Below, in pieces: positions 34,971 through 46,765 of a stretch of DNA of 64,000 nt. The stretch's first letter is position 1, and each line of letters begins with the position of its first letter. Location: assembly GCA_013368325.1 (NCBI GenBank), contig JAACJK010000002.1, positions 806,001 through 870,000 of the forward strand, in the 5' to 3' direction. The notes beneath the pieces were generated by a model. It ran no database searches, was not told the origin of the DNA, and saw only the letters and a list, made by a program, of their open reading frames with translations. This DNA is from Ephemerocybe angulata. Its lineage: Eukaryota > Basidiomycota > Agaricomycetes > Agaricales > Psathyrellaceae. Made by a program: the position numbers and the translations under genes.

Positions 34971-35829
34971 TCTGGAGGGTTAGGTGAGCTGGTAAGCCTG
35001 AGGTGAGTACAAATAGTTGTTTGATGAAGAGCGCTCTCCAAGAGGCGTCGAGTTTTATACTTACTGTGCACCGTTAAGATTCTGAACGAGCCTCCTGAAG
35101 CAGTCATAGGTAGAAGGGCATAAAACAAGGCTCCAGGCACACTTCTGTGGCTCCGTTGCCTGGCGCAGTCATTCAGAAAGAAGGTCGCCTTGTTCGCCTA
35201 TCATTGCTCGCCAATTGCGGGGTTGAGTACAAGAACATAGTCTGAGAGGAGTGGCGTCGATAATGATAACATGTTCTCTACTGACAATGGGACACGAACA
35301 ATATCCTGCCGTCAATGTAGCAACAATAGGGTCCGCAGGCTCGGCGTCACCAGGGGTGTCTACCGTCGCAAGGCCCCCTTCACTCATTGTCGGATAGGAG
35401 AAAGTACAAGCAGATCTTCGAGTTCAGTGGCACACCGACCAAATCTTGTAATTAACCGGAGAATGTGGGGCAACGGCACAACAGAACGCGCCTAGGAAAA
35501 CATCCGCGGCGCCGACACCTTCCAGGTGACCAGGTCGACTCGACGCCACCAGTGGCACCGTCGCAAGGCACATTCTGCTCTTTGTCGTGGACTTGATGGA
35601 CGGAGTGGCGGATCGACATACTCGACAAGACCGGAATATTCAGCAAGGGCGGGCGTAAGCCGTGCTTCAAGGTCGCTACCCAGCAAGTGGCGAGGAACTC
35701 GAGAGCAGGCGTATACTCAACTGTCCGGAGAACGCGGCCGAAGGTAGACGCCGACCCCACAAGCTTCGAGTCTTCGGCTCTCTACGCAGCTGGCCTGTAC
35801 GACCGCTTCGGAGCGCGCAACCAGAAAGC
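34971..35829. other. Gene desert upstream of K0
   Basis: Several short frames on both strands (for example around 35169-35387 and 35452-35760, minus) show no domain and no consistent splice pattern. Could hold a degraded gene that I do not recognise. Confidence 0.35.
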
Positions 35830-36030
35830 AGAATTATGACTTGTGGGTTAATCTGGTGGGAGGCTTGGAGAAGTGACTAGTGACGAGCGAACTTCGAAAC
35901 CATTCGATAGCTCCGCTCTATTGAATCCAGTTACATAAGTGCCGAGCCGATAAGATAGCGCACTCACATCCCAGCGCTTCCAAATCCCCGAATCCCTCAC
36001 ATTCTCAATCAAACCAGCACAATTCACTCC
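35830..36030. repeat. Duplicated flank, matches 16260-16455
   Basis: CTCTATTGAATCCAGTTA, CGATAAGATAGCGCACTCAC and CAAACCAGCACAATTCACTC occur in the same order as near 16345-16455, with small differences. Part of the segmental duplication with the carrier pseudogene region. Confidence 0.7.
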
Positions 36031-36706
36031 TTACACGCTCCGAACTTCCAACCACTCCAACCTAGCCACAAATCGCGGTACTTAGCGCCGGCGGAGCGCC
36101 GGCAAGTCCTGCTACGAGGTCGCCGAGCGCTGTTCGATAGACCAAACCCACCAACCACTTGTACATCATCTCTCATTACTCTACTTAGTACCAGGCTCGT
36201 CTGTTCGTCATCATCGAGGACTGGGACATATGGAACATCTCCCCTGCCTCACTCCTTCGAAACATATCAAGCTTACTGGGTACGGGCGGGTCAATACGCG
36301 CGGCTTCAGGGACATCCAAACTATTAGCATTTTCCATCATATTTTTCAACATCGACGCCCGACAAAGGGAAAAGGTACTGGGAGGATTGACAGATACCGT
36401 GGGTGCGTGAGAGGAGACAATGTGCCAACGTTGGAAGGAAGGCTTGAGCGATGACGTCGGTAGAGTTGAGCGAGAGGTTGAAAAAGCGGGGTGGAATATA
36501 GGAGAGTGAAGGTCGCCTGTGCAAGAGACCTGGGATCCGTGGACTGTGTAGTCTAAGACGGTGAAGGTGCAAAATCAGACGTAGAACCCAAGGTGTGAGA
36601 AGAGGATTTACCTGGCTTGGTACGGGACAAGAAAGTGGATTATATCACCAGACATAAGCTGCGACGACGTCGTAGGCGAGTCCAAACAGAATGTGCACTG
36701 ATTAAT
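36031..36706. other. 676-bp insert between two copies of a 25-bp flank word
   Basis: The word CAATCAAACCAGCAC plus ten more bases occurs at 36006-36030 and 36707-36731, differing at one base. At the other copy of this duplication (16431-16455) it occurs once. The stretch between is therefore an insertion or local duplication relative to that copy. No coding capacity or terminal inverted repeat was seen. Confidence 0.55.
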
Positions 36707-37316
36707 CAATCAAACCAGCACGATTCACTCCATAACACACTCCCAAGTTCCGTTCACTCCGCTAACCAAAAAATCTAATATACATTAACCAAACGAAAAA
36801 CACAAGAGAGGGGCAGCCATTAAGGAGGATTACGCCGGCCGACAGAAGTACTACATAGCGATATGGTAGGTAGGGTAAAGTCTAGATAGATAGCATGAAT
36901 AGCAGGGGTAATATGAGGTGGGATTGATGATGATGATGACGATGCTGGAGGCATGCATAGTATGCAATGATAAAGATAACTTATGAGGGGTAGAGGAGGG
37001 CGGGAGGGACACATAAAGGTGGAGGGGAGGGAGGGACGTGTTCCAAGTGATAGAAGCGGGAAGAGCAAGAAGAGGTCTCCGCTCGAAGGCGACAATCGTA
37101 TTCCGAGGCCGCAGCACCACAGGGCCGGGGGCGGACGCAGCCTCCGCCGTTGCTGCCAATTAGCAAGTTAGGGTGCGAGGAGGGCGGGGATCGAATCGAT
37201 GTGCCCCAGTGTTTTTGTGGCGTCCCGTAGTGCGGTCGTCCAATGTCATGTAGTGGTCGTAAAGGAAACGAAAGGGAAGGACGGGAAGGAGCAGTCAGTC
37301 TTCGGTCCTAGGTCGA
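36707..37316. repeat. Carrier 3' flank, duplicated at 16431-17061
   Basis: Long, nearly collinear match to 16431-17061 (for example CTAATATACATTAACCAAACG and GTCTAGATAGATAGCATGAA). This copy lies directly downstream of the intact carrier gene and is likely its 3' UTR and flank. Confidence 0.75.
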
Positions 37317-38590
37317 CTAGAAGTTGATCCGCAGCGCCGCCTCATAGATGGCGTACATGACCGCCGAGTTCGGTATAACGCGCATAAGATGCGCACTCAG
37401 CCCTCCATAGAGCGATCTCGCACCCTCCTCAGCGATGACGACCCGGAGCGTTCGCCACAAGCCCGTATACTTCGGCGGTCCATCCGTAGGCGGGGGTTGT
37501 CGCAGCCGTGTCCGGATAACCTAGCGCACGCAGACGAACACCATGACTTCAGTACCCTTATACAGACAGCACAGCGAACTCACCTCATGAGGATACGTGA
37601 TAAGACTCGCAACACACTTCGCCGTCCCCGCACTCCCCAGCATCCCAGCCCACTCCTTCCACCCACCCTGCCCCTCCGCATTCGCCGTCATCTTCTTCAA
37701 CCTCTCATACAACACCCACTGAATCGTCCCCTCCGTCACCCCCAGATAACTCGCCGTCAAACCCCTATAGAAACCCTTAAAGCCCTCCTCCCGCACGATC
37801 TTCTGTATACACGCCAAACTGCCCTTCCCTTTCGCGTTGGCACCACCACCTTGGACGAGTTGTAATCGCGTTTTGACGACCCAGATGGGATTGGTTGCGG
37901 TACTTGTGACAACGCCTGCGCAGGCTGCGGCGGCGAGGTGTACGAGACTGTTCTCTTCGCCGTTGTTGAAGGTTTGCGCGATGATCTGCTTGCCGTTGCC
38001 GTACGTGAAGAAGTTGATACTCCTCGCTGGCACGACGCCCACCAACGTCGGGCCCAATCCCTTGAACAAGGCCCGAGGACTCTCATGCACGTATATATCC
38101 CTACACACCCAAACGTTGACCTCGCCCGTCAGTGCACCGAGCGACGCAAAACAACCTGGGATGGGCAGTCGACGACGTACCGAATGATATGCCCCGTCTC
38201 CACAAAGTTGTATAGCAGGCCTCCGGGTTGTACACGCGCCCCTCCACCATGCAGAACAGCAGTCGCACTGCTCCCCGCCCCACTCCGTATCACCTCCACC
38301 GCTGACGCAGTCCTCCCCGACGCCTGTGCACGAAACAGCGACGACTGCAAGCGCGTTTTCACGACGTCAAACGGCGATGTCACAATAGCCCCACACATTC
38401 CACCAAGCCTACCCAAGAAAAAAGTAAGTTCAGTAACTTTAGCCCCGTTATAAAGGGGTATAGCTGGCAAGCGCTGGCGTACGTACCCTCCAGCGACGAA
38501 GTGCGTGTAGGACTTGGCTGGTATTACGGCCTTGGGTGGGAGGACGGGTGGTGTCGTCTGCGTGTTCTCGACGTCGTCTTCGATGTCCAT
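37317..38590 (-). CDS. Mitochondrial carrier, Rim2/SLC25A33-36-like pyrimidine nucleotide transporter
   Basis: Exons 38590-38487, 38408-38181, 38100-37584 and 37520-37317 join in phase to 350 residues, typical for the Rim2 subfamily. All three mitochondrial carrier signatures are visible: SPFDVVKTRLQ, NPIWVVKTRLQ with Trp in the second, and YPHEVIRTRLRQ. The Trp in repeat 2 and the YPHEVxRTRLRQ third repeat are characteristic of Rim2 and human SLC25A33/36, which exchange pyrimidine nucleotides across the inner mitochondrial membrane. FVAGGLGGM, spliced across intron 1, starts the first repeat. Six transmembrane helices are expected. It is a housekeeping-type gene amid accessory DNA. A broken copy is at 17062-17880. 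Confidence 0.88.
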
Positions 38591-39309
38591 GGCGGAGAGG
38601 TGGTTTGGGGGAGGGAGGAGGAGGAGGAGGGAATGTTGGTGGTGACGGACCAAGTTGTTGCTGCCGCCGGTTTGCCGAGCGGAGCCAATTCGAGACGCGG
38701 AGAAAAGTTTCGGGCACGTGAGACGTGGTGAGATAAGATAAGATAACTGGTTACCGGGGTCCAGCGCTTGCGGTCCTGGACTTGCTCTCAACGGCCATGT
38801 CGAAGGAGCCAAGAAGCCATACTCAACTCTTAACACGCCTGTTTCTTGTGAAACTCTCACCCCGAGCTTGCTTTGCCGGACCGTTTCTCCTGGCCAGAAT
38901 CTAGCAGAACTTGGGGCACAATGGGATGTTCTCGAACCGGTGACCAAATGACCGCAGTCGCCTGGTTTTGGTAGTCTAGACCCAGGACGTCAAATCATTG
39001 ACAGATTGTGTGACGATATGCAAGAGGAAACCCAGGGGACCCTTGACCCATCGCACTCATCTCCCGGGCGTTTCGACGAAACGCGTCTCAGCGCGTTACG
39101 CCATGTCCACATCCGAACCTCTTTCACTTCGACTCGAGAAGCGGCTGTAGGCCCCATCTGCCTTACGAGCATCGCACATTACGCTGATAACATCCTGCCA
39201 GAAATGCGTTCCACGAGGACCTGAAAGGTGCGTGGCAAAATCTGAAGTCCCCAGTTTGCTACTCATCTAAAGTATCATCGACGTAGCTGAAATCGCGCGG
39301 GTCATCAGC
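38591..39309. other. Spacer between carrier and K1 with a repeated block at 38927-39110
   Basis: The divergent spacer of the carrier (-) and K1 (+). Bases 38927-39110 (GATGTTCTCGAACCGGTGAC, CGATATGC, CCATCGCACTCATC, TTTCGACGAAA) recur at 41262-41430, downstream of K1. No gene. Confidence 0.6.
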
Positions 39310-41011
39310 ATGGAGTCTGATCCCGAACAAGCAGCTCAGCTCGTGGAAGATAGCCTCTTGCGCGATAAAGCTCGGATCTCCGAGTTGGAGGGCCAATGTA
39401 ACGCCCTCGAAGCGGAGCGCGACCTTCTCAAAGAAGGCCATCATGTACGTACCTCCGCAACATCCTCTTCCTCCTCCTCCCAATCCAGCAATGACGTACT
39501 GCGCGACACCCACAGCCAAGGCACATCGTAGTACTCATCGACGGAGACGGTGTGATATTCGAGCTCGACCGAATCGCACAAGGCCACGCTGGTGGGATGC
39601 AAGCTGGGAAAGACCTCTCCGCCGGTTTGGAGAAGCACTTCGGGTCGACGCCGCATCGTCCGCTCTCAGTATACCTCTTCTTCAATAAGAAAGGTCTCTA
39701 CGATACGTTTGGGAAACTAGGGCGACCCGATGCGCAGGAGAACTTGGAGGGATTTGTGGTGGGATTTAACGAGGCCGCGACGGGATATATGATAGTAGAC
39801 GTGGGCCGAAACAAGGAGGCTGCGGACGCGAAGATAAAAGGTGAGTACGGGTTATATCTCCACTATACACGCATCTGTAACCCCCTTGTGTGTCGCGTAG
39901 TACTTCTAGAGAAGGAAGTAACATCCCCCCAGACTGAGTTCATCGTCTTCGGCGGTAAGCCCCCTTCATCCCCACATATCCACGAATCGACATCCCATCA
40001 CATCTCGATTTACAGGCTGTCATGACGGCGGATACATATCCAACCTCAATACCCACATTACCAGGGGCTTCGGGCCCAAGCTCCACCTCCTTCAAGGATA
40101 CGACAAACCAGCATGGGTCATAAAAAACCTCAACCTCCCGCTAATCCAGATCCCAGGGCTCTTCGTGAAGGAGAAAATCGACATCGTCACGGGAGCCACT
40201 CCATTTGTATCCCCAGCGCCTAATAGCGGTGGTCTCGGTCTCCTTCCCCCCGTAGATCTAGACGAAGACACTTTGTCGCCAAGCTTGAGTAGATTTCCTG
40301 CTGTCGGGCTGCCTTCGACTCCTTCGCATAACCCCCAGTCCAGGCCGACCTCCATGGCTAGCCACCGGAGGAACATGTCGTCCAGCTCCGGGGTGTCGTT
40401 CAACACTGGTAGTTCTACATATAGCACACCAGCTCGTGGAGATATTTCGCTCCAGCCTTCGCCTATCCCACGGAAAATCGATCTTTCTCGGGTAGGTTGA
40501 TGCCCTCCATTCCATTAACAGCACCACGCTAATTCAATTTCACAGGAATTGTGGAAGCGTACGTACCCGTAAAGCTCAGGATCCCTTTCCCCAGCGTGTC
40601 TGACCGTTAGATACGCTTCACAGAGCGGCCCCCGCTGTGCAGGTTCTTTTACCTTTCGCCTTCGCGCTGCAAAAACGCAGACTGCAAAGCGAGTCATGAT
40701 TACATCCTTCGGGAAGACCAGCTGCGTATCTTCAAGGACCATGTTCTTGCTATACCCTGCAAGTATGCAAACGGAAGTGGGTCTTTTCTGCGTACCGAGG
40801 TTTTGGTTTTTAATCGTACAAATACTGAGATCATTCGAACCAGATAAGAAGTGCAGTAGTTGTATCTTCGGTCACAAGTGCCCATCGCTGAGCGATTGCA
40901 CCGAGCACCAGGAAGGGAATTGCAAGTTCAAGGGCGGTAAGTTGGCACAATCTCGATAGGTTGATGTACTCTCTACTGAACGGATACTTAGAGGGGATGC
41001 ATACGCCCTGA
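39310..41011 (+). CDS. CCCH zinc-finger protein K1 with IDGDG (DUF7923-like) domain
   Basis: Eight exons (39310-39444, 39516-39840, 39901-39954, 40016-40491, 40546-40558, 40624-40776, 40844-40936, 40992-41011) join in phase to 422 residues. Residues 1-45 form a coiled coil (DSLLRDKARISELEGQ, EAERDLL). The central domain starts IVVLIDGDGVIF and contains GGMQAGKDL, GFVVGFNEAATGYMIVDVG and GCHDGGYISNL. A Ser/Pro-rich linker follows. The C-terminus has two CCCH-type fingers (CRFFYLSPSRCKNADCKASH and CSSCIFGHKC) and a short GMHTP tail. Expected to bind RNA; function unknown. Exon 5 is a 13-nt microexon, matched in K3. Confidence 0.85.
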
Positions 41012-42218
41012 GGAACGTTGGGGAGTTGAAGGCAGCCATCGCGTACCAAGATTCGTGGGCGAGGGCTTTCAGGAAGGAGTCGGGGATAGTATCTAAGCAA
41101 TCAATGTAACCACAATGTATACTCTGTCATATACGCTCTATACCAATGCTTGAGACCGCATTAGGCGCAATTCTTCTCGTTGGGGAGCGGCAATGCCCGC
41201 AACGGATGGAAGAAGCATTGGGCGCTTAGATAAGATTAGATTAGATCCAAGCGACTTCCAGAACCGATGTTCTCGAACCGGTGACTAAATGGCCGCACTC
41301 TCGTCTGGAATGTCAAATCATATTGTTTGACGATATGCGAGAGTGAACCCAGAGGGCTCTTGACGCATCGCACTCATCCCCCAGGCCTTTCGACGAAAGC
41401 TTGTCAGCGCTCCACTATATCTAGCGTCTCGAACCATGGTGTCTTAGTCTAATTCCTAGTTGGAAGCACACGATACCGCGCCCATCTCAGGGCAGTAATT
41501 TCATAGATTTCCTTGTTACTGCATCCACTTTTTAAGCGCTATTATTTACACAGCTCTTCTAAGTGCTACAAACGAGTGCCGTGAGTGAGAGCAGAGGCGG
41601 TGGGCACCTGGATGAGATTAGGCTGCACCATCAAAGCATCGTCCAACTCAGGTTCGGGGCATCTGCCGGCTTCCTCGGACCTCTTCAGGGTAATAAGTTC
41701 CTGGAGAGATCCCTGAATTACAGCTATTATGATGCTTAGCTTCACCGTATTGCGTTTTCGGGGGCAGACAGTCGGTGCTTAAGCGATCCACCAACCTCAT
41801 AGTAGACCTGCAATTGTAGACGAAAACGAGTTTAATGCGGCTCGTCCACTCTTACTCTAACTTCGATCTCGTACCCTCAGTAGCACGCACACACAATATT
41901 GCTCACTTGAACCCACTCAGTCTAGTCACCTGATTTTAGGCACGACGTACTGTCGGTGCATGAGTGCATCCTGCACGGATATATAACGACATTCGACGGT
42001 ACGCCCAGCGAGATTCGAAGACTGTGTCGCCCACGGTGCCTGGACTATTCTCTCACTCGCCCACTTATACGACCCAGGGTACTACTACCATAATGGTCCA
42101 CTAGTAAGATAAATACACCCACCCATCTCTGTCCCTCGAGTCCTCATTGTGGTCCCTAGAATCCATTGACCTATCCGAGTGCCCATTCCAAACTCAGTGC
42201 CGTCGAAACTTCAAGCCA
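41012..42218. other. Intergenic, 1.2 kb, with duplicated K1-upstream block
   Basis: Contains the second copy of the K1 upstream block (41262-41430) and otherwise no recognisable gene. The right end is the promoter side of the membrane protein gene. Confidence 0.5.
41262..41430. repeat. Second copy of the K1 upstream block (first copy 38927-39110)
   Basis: Shared words in the same order and orientation include GATGTTCTCGAACCGGTGAC, GTCAAATCAT, GACGATATGC, CATCGCACTCATC and TTTCGACGAAA. The copies have drifted by indels and substitutions. Confidence 0.7.
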
Positions 42219-43534
42219 ATGGCTATATCTGACACTGCTGGATTCGAGAACGAGCAGTTATACGCCGTGTTCGGTTTTTGGTTCGAGGTTGGTCCACGTC
42301 AGTCGAGATTTTTATGATACGAGTGCGCTAATGACATGAGCTTTTACCACCGCAGGCACTGCTCTATGGTCAGCATTTCGCACTTTTTCGATATAATGCC
42401 ATGACTCTGACTTATGTGTAGGCACCTACCTTATTCTGTTCATCAATGCGATGCGCGGAATGCTGCAGAAGAGAGATCAGTCGTCTCAGGTAAGTCTGCT
42501 ATAGCAAAATGTCATTTTTGGACCTGAGAACTCATGCTTCCTAGGTCTTTATTTATGGTATCCCCTTGATGTTTCTTTTGACGACCTTGGATACCGGTCT
42601 GCTAATTCCCTCCTCACCAACGCTGGCCAGACCACGCTTACTACATCATATTTATTTTCAGTATTCCGGGTTTATACCCTCTGTATCGCGTATGGGTCTC
42701 CCCTGCCGGAAGGGAGGGCTGTCGCCACCCTTTTGCAATATGGCCGATGGGACAATCTCGGGCATACCATACTGGTTAGCGTAAATGTTTGGATTGCGGA
42801 CTTCCTTATGGTACGCAGTTTCTTAACTTTATATTCACAGAGCCTGACCTCGCGGACGAAACGGTTAGATCTACCATAGCTATACGTTGTGGGAAAATAA
42901 GGGGTGGGTCGTTATTCCCCCTGCTTTTATTCTGCTGGAAACTATTGGTGAATATGCACTGTATCTCCACTATCTAAATTCGAAGCTCACTTGGATGTAA
43001 TATATTCTTAGGCACCGACATCGTCAACCTCCATTACTTCAACCATCCCGAGAAAAGTTATCTCATGGTCCCCGTCTTCACCCTGCTCAAGCTCTGCTAC
43101 CCGCTCACCTGCGTTCTGAGCCTAATGACCGGCGTGCTGATCTCCTACAAGGTAGTGCAAGGGCACAAATCGTCCTCTGAAGAACATGAATGCCGCTCCC
43201 CCGGGCCCAACGTTCTCCACATTGTCATGGAAAGTGCTTTGATATTCTCGATAGTCACGTTTTTCTTCTCCGTGATGCATTTGGTCAAGCATAGATCAGT
43301 CACCATTTTCGCGTCATCTATTGGACCTATGACTGGTAGGCACACCGAAATTCTAACAATTATGCTGCGGAGATATCTGAAATTTCATTGACAGGAATTG
43401 TATTTGCTTTGATGGCGATGAGAGTTGATCATCGTCGAAAGGAGTCCGCGGCCAGGGTTGCAGCAACAGGCCACTATCAGGTGTCATACAGGGAGAAGAT
43501 GGGTTCCGAAGACGGCGCTTCGGAGTCTGCCTAA
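42219..43534 (+). CDS. Fungal polytopic (seven-span) membrane protein, one frameshift
   Basis: Seven exons are read: 42219-42287, 42356-42368 (13 nt), 42422-42489, 42545-42810, 42869-42947, 43012-43335 and 43395-43534. Apart from one missing base near 42598 they would give 319 residues. Hydrophobic segments appear at AVFGFWFEALLYGTYLILF, FIYGIPLMFLLTTL, TSYLFSVFRVYTLCIAY, TILVSVNVWIADFLM, WVVIPPAFILLETIG, YPLTCVLSLMTGVLISY, and near ALIFSIVTFFFSVMHL. This matches an uncharacterised seven-span family abundant in agaricomycetes, ending in a cytosolic, charged tail after GIVFALMAMR. The 1-base shift in exon 4 breaks the frame and may be a mutation or a sequencing error. Confidence 0.7.
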
Positions 43535-44271
43535 AGTGCACCAACAAGCGAATAATATCAAATTGGGTTCTCTATCGCGATGTATATTAGTAGTTGAGAT
43601 TGGAGGATAGGTTCGAAAAGCGTACTTGTACTATTGGCCTCACCTATGTCACGCCCGGTAGCACCACAATACGAGGCGAGTTCTTCTCTCTGCCCCGGCG
43701 GAATGTGCCCTCAGTGTCGCCCATCACGAGGTTTGCAGCGATATGCGCCTAAGCGATGAACTTAATTGGAGGACTGGGACTTGAATCAGGCCAACTCTCG
43801 CACTCTTCGTACACGAACGAGCGGCGGCCCCGTCCCGTCTGCTTTAGGACCCGCCTTTTTTGTGCACCCTTTGTTTGTAGCCAAACAGCGGCGTGTGGTA
43901 CCAAATATCTAACAAACATTCTCGGAATCTTCTCGTTGAGGTGGCACTTATTGGGTGCCAGTCGGATGCCCAGTTGTCTCTCCATGTCTTTACGCGCATG
44001 CTAGGGGTGGCATTCACTACCAGACGTTGGCCAGACGTCCTTGTTTATTCTACAAAGGCGAATCTCTTTGTGATGTTGTGCCACTTCCGAAAATTGACGT
44101 GCTTATACTCGGGTAGGTTTCATTGAAAGGACGCGTTGTCATACGCCTTTAAGCGAAACCTTGCCACTCCGCCTTTGATTGGTGCCACTACCACCACCCT
44201 TCTTTGTTCTCGAACATTTAAAGACGCGCCCGAGAAAAAAAGGCGCATCTCTCCACCTCGCAGACACCACT
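43535..44271. other. Intergenic upstream of K2
   Basis: No gene supported. Short frames lack domains. The last 100 bases are the K2 leader, with GC- and A-rich stretches but no clear TATA box. Confidence 0.45.
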
Positions 44272-46012
44272 ATGCCTACTCCTACCAACAGCGATACTCA
44301 GCCCACTATGAAGGATATGTAAGTCGAATCCATGTGATACTGGCGCACCATGCGCTGAAATGCTTCCCTTCCTCAGCCAGAAACTCTCAAGGATGGTCAA
44401 GTATCTGCAAGAACAAGTTAAACTCCTCAAAGAGAGTCACCGAGTACGTTCAATACTTCAATACGACAAAGCCCACTCTCCTTATTCCGATCCCGCTTGT
44501 AAGCCGTGCCGTGTCATTACGCTGATAGATGGCGATGGATACGTATTCCAATACGAGCGCATCGTGCTGGGTAGATACGGTGGGAGGCAGGCAGCGGAGG
44601 ACCTTGCCGAGGGTATCAGAGGCTTCCTCAACATCGGACCTCATCGAAGCCATATAGCTTGGGTGTTTCTCAACCAGTGCGGCATGATGAGGACGCTTCA
44701 TAAAGCTGGTCAGAATATGGCTGCAGAGAATCTCGGCGACTTTATGCTGGGATTCAATGAAGGAGCACCGGGTTTTATTATGGCCGATACCGGTGGGGTA
44801 AAGGAGGCGGCAGATGCGAAGATTAAAGGTGCGAAGCGATGTCCCTCGTGTTACCGTAACATTTCTGACATCGCACGCGGCGCAGTTCTGTTGGAGAAGG
44901 AGATAAGCTGTCCCCAGACCGAGTTCCTGGTCTTTGCTGGTACGATTCCCCTATCTCAGAGCTCGAGGGTGCAGCTTACGCCTGAGCCATGTGTCGCAGG
45001 CTGCCACGACGCTGGCTATGTACACGACCTCAGAAGGAGTATATTCGAGGGCTTTCGGGAGAAGATTATCCTCCTCCAAGCGCACGAGAACCAGGTACAG
45101 GCTATAGCTGATCTTGATCTCCAGACGATACACATCGGCGGACTGTTCTTACCGCATAAGATCAGAACAGTGGAACCGCCAAGCTCCCCGGCTCCTTCAG
45201 TATTTAGCACCACCTCTTCTCTTCCGGATGTGGACGACCCGAGTGACTTTCCAGAGGGCTTTTCAAGTGGCAGTGTTCCTCAACGCTCCCATGCTGTAGG
45301 CGACTATTCTGCTGCCGCTCGACGTGGTAGCTTGTGCTCGGTTACTAGCGAGATGAGCGGGGACAACAGCAGCGCATACTCGTACCGTGCGTGCTTTCTT
45401 GCTCTTCGTGGCATGAACGTACTCTAATTTCCGTTTCATATCGTTACCTTAGGCTCTAATAGAGGTATTCCCACGCGTGTACGTTCATATGTCTTCCTTC
45501 ATGACTGTTTCCCTGACGTGAAGCCGACTTTAGACGCCTTTAGAAAAAGGTAATGTCTTACCCTTTGCGCTTTCGTATAGATTATTCATATTCATGCATC
45601 ATCTTATAGATGTTCTATCGTCGCTATGCAAGGTTCACTATCTTTCGAGGATAGGATGCCTCCTGCACAACTGCCCCAAGGTTCACGATTATCCACTCAA
45701 CGATGAGGCCGACCTGAGAGATCTTCGCGAATTCGCTCTCGAAGCTCCGTGCTGGGATGTTAATAACGGTATGGCTCCTTTCCTTGAGTACTAGCACCTG
45801 TATGTCTTATATACATCCCAGAGCGCGGGTACTCGAGAGGAAGCACCTGCATATACGGCCACAAGTGCCCAAGGTTCGCCAATTGCTCATTAGCGAGGGC
45901 CGGAAAGTGCCCCTTTAAAGGGAGTGAGTCCCCTTTTCGCCGCTTTTAGATACCGCAAACTGAAAGGAGACTGACCCTGTTTTCAGAGAAGATGCATGCG
46001 CCTTACTATTAA
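44272..46012 (+). CDS. CCCH zinc-finger protein K2 with IDGDG (DUF7923-like) domain
   Basis: Ten exons (44272-44318, 44377-44443, 44504-44828, 44886-44939, 45000-45386, 45453-45478, 45534-45549, 45610-45768, 45822-45923, 45987-46012) join in phase to 402 residues. The start is MPTPTNSDTQ, then a short coiled coil (LSRMVKYLQEQVKLLKES). The central domain begins ITLIDGDGYVF, with GGRQAAEDL, FNEGAPGFIMADTGG and GCHDAGYVHDL. A Ser/Pro-rich linker precedes two C-terminal fingers: CKVHYLSRIGC...CPKVH and CIYGHKC. The tail is KKMHAPYY. The 325-nt and 54-nt exons are the same length as in K1 and K3. The linker exons at 45453 and 45534 are the least certain. Confidence 0.8.
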
Positions 46013-46765
46013 CAGCTATACAGCAACGCCAAAGAGACACACCTCGGTCCGAAGGGCGATGACAGAATTCCACATCCTTGGTTAGAGTATGTTAGGCTTG
46101 ATATTTAGTCGGGATTAAGACAGAATTGAACGTACTGTGATTTCCAAAGCGTACGCCGTATTACAGAGAGATACTTCATAAAATTTTGCTGAACTGGGAG
46201 CTCTTCGGGACCAGAGGTGACTCATCAGCAAAGATATGTGTGACTGTCAGTCAATAGTTATTTTTGCCCCTCTATACCAGCTCTATGCATCAGATTTGAG
46301 CCAGAATTGAGAACGTGTATGTGTGTGTGAGTTCGCCACGCCGTGCTGGTAGCTCCCCGGGACCAGAGACGACTATTCATCCACGTTGTCGGACCGCAGC
46401 CCTAAACCGTGATTTCGAGTTGAGATCGTGGACGTACCGTTGACGCCGTACTGATGAATGCTAGTCCCTATTTCTCTGCGACGAAAATGAGATATCCTGA
46501 CAAGAGGCTACGATACCCCCTTCTCCCTCAAGCACTAAGTGCTTGCACGTACAGGGGGTTTGAAGCAGGGTCTCTCTCACGTGACAACAAATTACCTATT
46601 TGGTCGAGGTCCTTGGGTTTGGACCGTTTGGGCTTTGTTTGGGCTTTGTGTGGCTGTATGATGTCGTGCTTTGTTCCATCAACGGCCCCTCGTGAATTGA
46701 ACCATGTGTTTCTTCCGGATTTGCTTCTTGCTTCATACCACGAACGAGGCACTTTCTTGACGAAA
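46013..46765. other. Intergenic upstream of FunK1 H with a decayed tandem duplication
   Basis: The words GAGCTCTTCGGGACCAGAG (about 46198) and TAGCTCCCCGGGACCAGAG (about 46349) mark two diverged copies of a unit of about 150 bp. The rest is the H promoter region. A longer frame upstream of the H start reads through but lacks family features. Confidence 0.5.

Noticed and set aside
35169..35760. Minus-strand frames of 72 and 102 codons in the gene desert
   Set aside because: No recognisable motif and no phase-consistent splice sites linking them.
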